This document shows positions 58,800 through 64,000 of a DNA stretch of 64,000 nucleotides, in pieces. The number at the start of each line of letters is the position of its first letter. Within the stretch, counting starts at the first letter, position 1. Below the pieces are notes generated by a model. That model searched no databases. It had not been told where the DNA came from and saw nothing but the letters and a program-made list of their open reading frames with translations. Where the stretch lies: the NCBI GenBank assembly GCA_036429605.1, contig CM071591.1, positions 682,001 to 746,000 of the forward strand. The letters run 5' to 3'. The translations under genes and the position numbers were made by a program. Source of the stretch: Cladobotryum mycophilum. Taxonomy: Eukaryota > Ascomycota > Sordariomycetes > Hypocreales > Hypocreaceae.

Positions 58800-58885
58800 G
58801 TTCTTATATGCTTTGTGATTTCTTTTTACTTCGATCCTTAGGTATTTTACTATCCCCTTTATGTCTGCCTTTATCTGGCTCTGGC

Positions 58886-59681
58886 AAATGCTCCTACTCC
58901 AACTGCACCTCTCATTGATCTCGAATGGAAAGACGCTGTGAGATACAAGCAAATGTTGGCTAGTTTTAGAGACTGCTCCTTTAGGAAAAACTGGGATTCA
59001 TTAGTGATTACTGCTTCGAGCTATGAAAAAGTATCAGAGATATACCGGACCAGGTCGTGAAGCGATATTTTATCCAACTTCAAAAAGAATTCGGGGCCAC
59101 CGCGCTTGCAGGGATTATCCATGACTTATTTTTTTACAGCTGCACATGTTTCTGCCAAACCACACCTTTACCCGTCATGGAATGAAGGCACTTGGTATTT
59201 TGCCCCTGAATAAGATAAGAGATAGTAAAAGCCGAACCACTAGACAGTCACTTTTACAGAAGGTTGACCGGCCAATCCTATACTGTATCTTTAAGGGTGG
59301 CTGTTCAATGGCATGGCATCTTCTTGTTGAACCTGACAACTCAGAATATTCGGGATGCTGAGACAGTCAGACTTCTCCCTAAGGCGTCGGAGGCTCATTG
59401 CCCAGCATAGTTGTCAGAGTCAGCGATAAAAGAACTTTAGAGTAGTGCTCAAATATGCACTGTCAATGGAAGTAATATGTTCGACTTGCATGGACTCTGG
59501 CAATAGTAGGATAGAAATGATGCCAACTTACACAATCAACCATGTTATGTATGTGGACCGTGGTAAGAATTGGTGTATAAATGCTGCCAGAGAGATGGTA
59601 AAGACCAAACATGGAACATTCACACTGGCCTGTCCAGTCAGCTTTGTTCAGTCAAATGTGTTTCATAAGATGGCGGTATAA
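58886..59681 (+). pseudogene. Decayed, internally deleted second copy of the GIY-YIG-like gene
   Basis: Plus-strand sequence aligns with the minus-strand gene 53862-55199. GCTCCTACTCCAACTGCACC...LIDLEW matches its N-terminus, EFGATAP and SFYPSWNEGTWYF equivalents follow with frame changes, and KASEA is present. Then the alignment jumps to RQSQRQ-like sequence, CxxC (ICSTCMD) and MPTYTINHVMYVDRGKNWCIN, ending FVQSNVFHKMAV. The GIY-YIG core between SEA and the C-terminal part is absent. Many stops. Inverted orientation to the better copy, 3.7 kb away. Confidence 0.75.
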
Positions 59682-60708
59682 ATTCTTTGCTAGAAGAGGT
59701 TATATAATGACATTAGATGTCGTTAAATTAAATCCAAGTGTCAGAGACTGCAGGTATAAAAGGAAGAGTGAAGGAATCCGAGGGACATAGTATAGTTGGT
59801 AGTACACTGAGGCTTCCATGTTAGCAGCTAAAACCCCATGCAAGACTATATTAATCTCTGGCCCTCGTAAGAAAAATAAAAATAAAAAAAGCACCTGGCA
59901 CTCTCAGGCACACATATACAGCCAATATCTCACGTGATAAGCCACATGATCGAGGGGACCTTCAATTCCCTGACAGCGAGTCAAGCCAGTAATCTTATTC
60001 TACAATTCTCATTAAATATGATCTATTTACTTTAGAACCCAATTATTCCCCCCAATGCCCTGTCAAGACTTACAGACTGGGGAATGCCGTTGATTGTTGT
60101 TTTAGACTGTGGTAGTAGGTGGGTAGGCGACGTTTGCAAAGAACTATATCAATAACTTAATAATAACAATAGTAAATAAAACACACGCAAGGTTAATTCG
60201 CGAATAAAACAAGTCGAAAACGAGATCACCTGGTAGTCGTGGTAATGAACTACGTGGATATACTTACAGGAGCTCAATGATTGGAGACGTAGGCGGTATA
60301 CCACGATAAATCCTGCAGGGTACTGCCTTTGCATGGCTGGGACAAGAAAACACAATTGTCGGCATTTATACCATTCAACTCGTAGTCTATGTTCATCCCG
60401 TCTATATATCTTCCCAGACACCTAGTTCAGCGATGAGCAAGTCTACAGCAAACGCTCAAGAACTAGTACAACCAATAAACAAATATGCCACACTGTTACC
60501 GCCCCACGACCGGTATCAATCCCAATAAGGGTCTGTCATCCCGTCATTAAGCAAACAACAAGTGTAGAGCGACAATATTCAGGACTCAGTCCCTACAAGC
60601 GATATCGAACATTATCCATCAGTCATCCCTTTTTTCTACCACCACCGTGTAAAACAAAAGTCATTTGTAATACGTCCATTGCGAATTTACCCAGCCCCGA
60701 AACGCCGC
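59682..60708. other. Intergenic, no gene seen
   Basis: About 1 kb between the pseudogene and the 3' end of the citrate carrier gene. Moderately AT-rich, no supported frame. Confidence 0.5.
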
Positions 60709-61778
60709 TTAATGCTTAGCCGTGACCTGGTCACCGGTCAACTTCTCGACATAAGTCTTTGCCCTGTTTGACAAAATAATTAGCATCTACTCGTCATTCC
60801 CGTCATGGATTGGATATCGAAACTCACATGTCACCCAGGGCAACCATGCAGATGGTCTGCCAGACACCAAGACCAATTCGTGGAGTCACACCACGGTAGA
60901 GACCCTTGAGACCGTTGTTGGAATAAATGTAACGGAAAGTGTTGCCAACAGTCATCTTCTTGGGTCGGTTAGGATCCTCCTTCTTGCTCTGCATCTCAAC
61001 TCGGATGACTTCAATGGGCTGGTTCCAGGCACTGAGACCACCACCCAGGGCACTGGCCAGAATCTTCTCCCAAGCACCCAGCTTGTCGTGCTGCTCCTTG
61101 CCAGTGGCCGTGCGGATCCAGCCCTCGGCCAGTCGGCTGAGACCGAAACGACTACCCCAGTTGGTCATCTGTCGAATAGCGACAGCGTTGACACCCTTGT
61201 TGATACCACGGATACCCTCCTTGCGGTAAATGTCCATAAAGGTTGCAAAGGTGGACTGGGGCGCAACACCGGTAGCAACCATCTTGTGCTTGGTGATCTC
61301 GACAGTCTTCATGCAGGTGCAGAAACCCATGGTAGCATAGGCCTGAGCGACACCACCAGTGATACCACCGAGAATACCACCACCAAACTCGGAAGCACCC
61401 ATGTAGCGAGCGTAGAACTCGGCCTCGGAAGCGACGAAGAGCAGGACGGCACCCTTGGTGGAAGCCTCAATCCAAGCCCAGGGGATAAGACCTTGGTAGA
61501 CTGCAGACACCGTGGTTAGTTGACGAGCGCATTGTGATTGCGTAGGGTTGGGGTTACTTACAGCCAAGAGGACCTCCACGAGCCCAGATGCGTCCCAGGG
61601 ATGTGTTGAAACCATCACCACGGTTGGCAGCCATGGTGGTCTTGATGACCTCGAGAGGCTGACCAAGAGTGGTCACCTCAAACATGTTGAGACCAGCACC
61701 GAGGAGCAAGTTGGAGAACTTGACGGGCTTCTTCTCCAGAGCGTCCCCGCTGGGAGCTGGAATAGAGGCTGCGACCAT
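60709..61778 (-). CDS. yhm2: Mitochondrial citrate/2-oxoglutarate carrier (Yhm2-like)
   Basis: Inner-membrane carrier that exchanges citrate for 2-oxoglutarate, supplying cytosolic citrate and NADPH (known for yeast Yhm2). Exons 61562-61778, 60828-61500, 60709-60763; introns 61501-61561 and 60764-60827; 314 aa, normal for mitochondrial carriers. The sequence starts MVAASIPAPSGDALEKKPVKFSN, then LLLGAGLNMFEVTTLGQPLEVIKTTMAANRGD. The three repeats have the Yhm2-specific atypical forms (GQPLEVIKT; FCTCMKTVEITKHK; NQPIEVIRVEMQSK) rather than the usual PX(D/E)XX(K/R). The last repeat ends GVTPRIGLGVWQTICMVALGD. The C-terminal exon (17 residues) ends VTAKH. Confidence 0.95.
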
Positions 61779-63447
61779 GACTTCGGTATGAGTTTGCAAT
61801 CAAGGGGGCCTGACCAAGGCAAGAGGGTGCTTCGTCGCAAGGGGTGATTAGGGGACGTTGGGGGAGAGTTGGGTTGTAGAGTGAATTGAGTACACTTGAA
61901 AGAGTTGTTTGCAAACGAGGGGGGGAATGTACAAAAGAAGAGGTAGAGTGTGATTGCTGAGTCAGTCAGAAAGACACCGAATGGGTTCGGAGGACTGTCA
62001 GATTGTTGGAGCGCTCAATGGGTGCGGTCTTCGGAGGAGGACAACGATGCTTTCTCGACCTGGACAGCCACAGCCCGAGGTTGGGTCAGGATCCGCCCCC
62101 GTGGCATTCCGGAGGAGAGCTGGGCGGTCCCGTCTTTTGCACGTGCTTGGACCAAGCAAGCAGAGACGAGCCAACAGAAAAAAGAAAAGAATAGGAGCCA
62201 ACCAATCCTAGTAAGTAATTGAGCACCGAATCACTAATCCGCATTAGGGAATACCTGCTCCCTTGATATCAAAAACGAGTTTCTGACATTAGTTTTTTTT
62301 TGTTTCCTTGCCTTTAATTACCGACCCATAGATAACGATTCCAGGATGATATGTCAGTCTTACCGAATTTTCGGTGAAGCTAACAGATTTCGATATATTT
62401 TCCGGAAGCAGAATCATCTACATTAGGATGTGTGCAAACTGTGATTGAGAAAATGAAAAGGTTCTTGAAATGGCATTTCCTTTGTCTTCCCAATAAGGAC
62501 TAGCCTATTAAAAAGGTACCGTTGGCGGTACCAAGATGTGGTTCGGTAATCTGCCACCAGCAGCTATCGGTGAGGTACCCAGTACCGAGTCTCCAGCTGG
62601 TTCTCAACATGAAATGTCGGACTGCATGATTCGCTGGACATGTTCAATCTACATCTGCTCTGGCTTGTCGGGTCGGCCGCTAGTACTTCTTTGTTCTTGG
62701 GCAAACGCCAAGAATTGGATGCAACGCTTTAGACGGTAGGATAGCTTACGAGGTGTGCATGCTATAGGCAAACATCATACGTATGCAAACAAAAAAGACG
62801 CAGTTACAGCAAAAGAAGTAGTAGTAATAAAACCTTGGTATTAGCATTATCCACGACCAATTCCCTCGTGGTCAGCGTTGTTCCTTCAGGAGCATGCAAT
62901 GTAAGCCTAATCTCGACCAACAAAATCCTGAAAATCAGGATATCAGATATGGCTGGTTTTGATGAGATGCCATGGGTGGGACTGGCCCGTGTGGCGTCAC
63001 TACGCCCGAATTAATTTGGGATCTCAACATGTCGATTGTTGGGCTCTAATCTGCAAGATCGTTGGTACTACTCTAGAGTACTTTGTACCTAAAGACCGAA
63101 ATGCAGGGACTGTCAATCAATACCAAGAGATACAGATACGAGACACTAAATCGAAGGCAGGTAAGCGAGAGCAACGTGCGGCATCATGTTTGATGCATTC
63201 ACTATCATGTGCACTTAATATCAACTTGTTGCAACCAATATCCAGTTTGCGTCGTCTCATTATCTCCATGGGAAACAAAACAGTTCCGTGTAGTATACAA
63301 GTAAAGCGCCAGTTTTTGTATCCGCCATGTCGCCCACAGACCGCCGATTCCAGTCGACTGCCAGTTTGTTTGTCCAGGCGTCCTCCTTTTCCTTTCCAAT
63401 AAAGAAAATCCCCTAAATCACCCCTCTACTGCAATACATCACACCAT
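61779..63447. other. Intergenic, carrier promoter and citrate synthase 3' flank
   Basis: 1.7 kb with no supported gene. GGTACC-type words occur at 62515-62523, 62527-62534 and 62574-62585. Confidence 0.5.
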
Positions 63448-64000
63448 TTACAGCTTCTTGACAATCTCGACCCACTTGTCGGTGGAGAAAGACTTGGGGC
63501 GCTCAATGGGAGCTCCGACAGCGCGGTCAATGATCAGCTGAGGAAGGACACCAATGGCACGAGAGACACCGAAGAGAACGGTGTAGTAGTTGGCCTCAGT
63601 AAGACCATAGTACTGGAGGAGGACACCGGAGTGGGCATCGACGTTGGGGTAGGGGTTCTTGGTCTTTCCGTGCTCAGTCAGGACACCAGGGGCAATCTTG
63701 TAGACCTGGCTGACAAGCTGGAACATGGGGTCGTTGGGCATCTTCTCTGTAGAGTTGTTAGCGTTACATCATTCAATGCTTCAAGTCAAAGTGTGGGGTT
63801 TCACGTACCCTGAGCAAACTTGCGCTGAGCCATGTATCGGGGGTCAGTCTTTCGGAGAACGGCGTGGCCGTAACCGGGGACGACACGGCCGGCGTTGAGG
63901 GTAGACCAGAGGTAGTCAGTAATAGCCTTGTCGCTAAGGTCGTCGCCAACCTGCTTCTTCATCTCGGTGAGCCAGTTGAGGACCTCCTGGTTGGCAAGAC
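63448..64000 (-). CDS. cit1: Citrate synthase, mitochondrial type (C-terminal part, continues beyond window)
   Basis: Condenses acetyl-CoA and oxaloacetate to citrate. Last exon 63448-63746, intron 63747-63808 (GTACGT...CTACAG), previous exon 63809 to beyond 64000. The exon at the edge encodes VVPGYGHAVLRKTDPRYMAQRKFAQ, with the catalytic His in GYGHAVLR. After splicing it runs EKMPNDPMFQLV, then the catalytic Asp region NVDAHSGVLLQYYG, YYTVLFGVSRAIGVLPQL, and ends VEIVKKL. Frame is kept across the intron. Distinguishing it from 2-methylcitrate synthase needs the missing part; the DAHSGVLL and C-terminal wording favour the respiratory citrate synthase. The next gene on the same strand is the citrate carrier. 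Confidence 0.92.

Overview
This is eukaryotic DNA from a filamentous ascomycete. Most genes carry short (50-160 bp) GT-AG introns with CTGAC-like branch sites, and the proteins read as typical Sordariomycetes orthologues. The whole set looks most like Hypocreales, and Trichoderma is my best guess (inference, no search run). The backbone is ordinary single-copy housekeeping sequence. It is interrupted by a tandem secreted-protein array (35.5-46.4 kb) and a transposon-rich, partly RIP-damaged accessory island (about 46.7-59.7 kb).

Layout. 0-7 kb: 3' part of a PMT2-type O-mannosyltransferase, a Rab4-like GTPase, and a Pns1/choline-transporter-like membrane protein. 7.5-12.8 kb: tRNA-Ser(GCT), a BTB-type protein and a large WD40 protein. 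14.4-25.5 kb: a long-chain acyl-CoA synthetase, a 3.3 kb gene-free stretch, a MARVEL-like four-helix protein, an aminoglycoside-phosphotransferase-fold protein and a small 121-aa protein. 25.5-35 kb: O-acetylhomoserine sulfhydrylase, a Yvc1-type TRP channel, EMC7, a WW-domain Gly/Tyr/Gln-rich protein and phosphatidylinositol synthase. 35.5-46.4 kb: six tandem minus-strand copies of a three-exon gene for small HsbA-like secreted proteins; four look intact and two are decayed. 46.7-59.7 kb: Ty3/gypsy fragments, a convergent pair of paralogous orphan genes (one RIP-killed), a 1.07 kb TIR element with TA target duplication, tRNA-Arg(TCT), a zinc-knuckle ORF, a GIY-YIG-like nuclease gene with a stop inside the GIY motif, an orphan 425-aa gene, a decayed second copy of the GIY-YIG gene, and a long (TTTA)n tract. 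60.7-64 kb: the mitochondrial citrate carrier Yhm2 and, just upstream on the same strand, mitochondrial citrate synthase (partial). These two share a substrate.

A technical caution covers the whole window. At least five otherwise conserved genes (Pns1-like, MARVEL-like, APH-like, Yvc1-like, WW-domain) each need exactly one extra base to read through. The gap falls in a run of five or six identical bases in four of them and most likely in a C5 run in the fifth. It is always a missing base, never an extra one. That pattern is more likely homopolymer under-calling in the assembly than five real mutations. I annotate these genes as functional with a probable sequence error.
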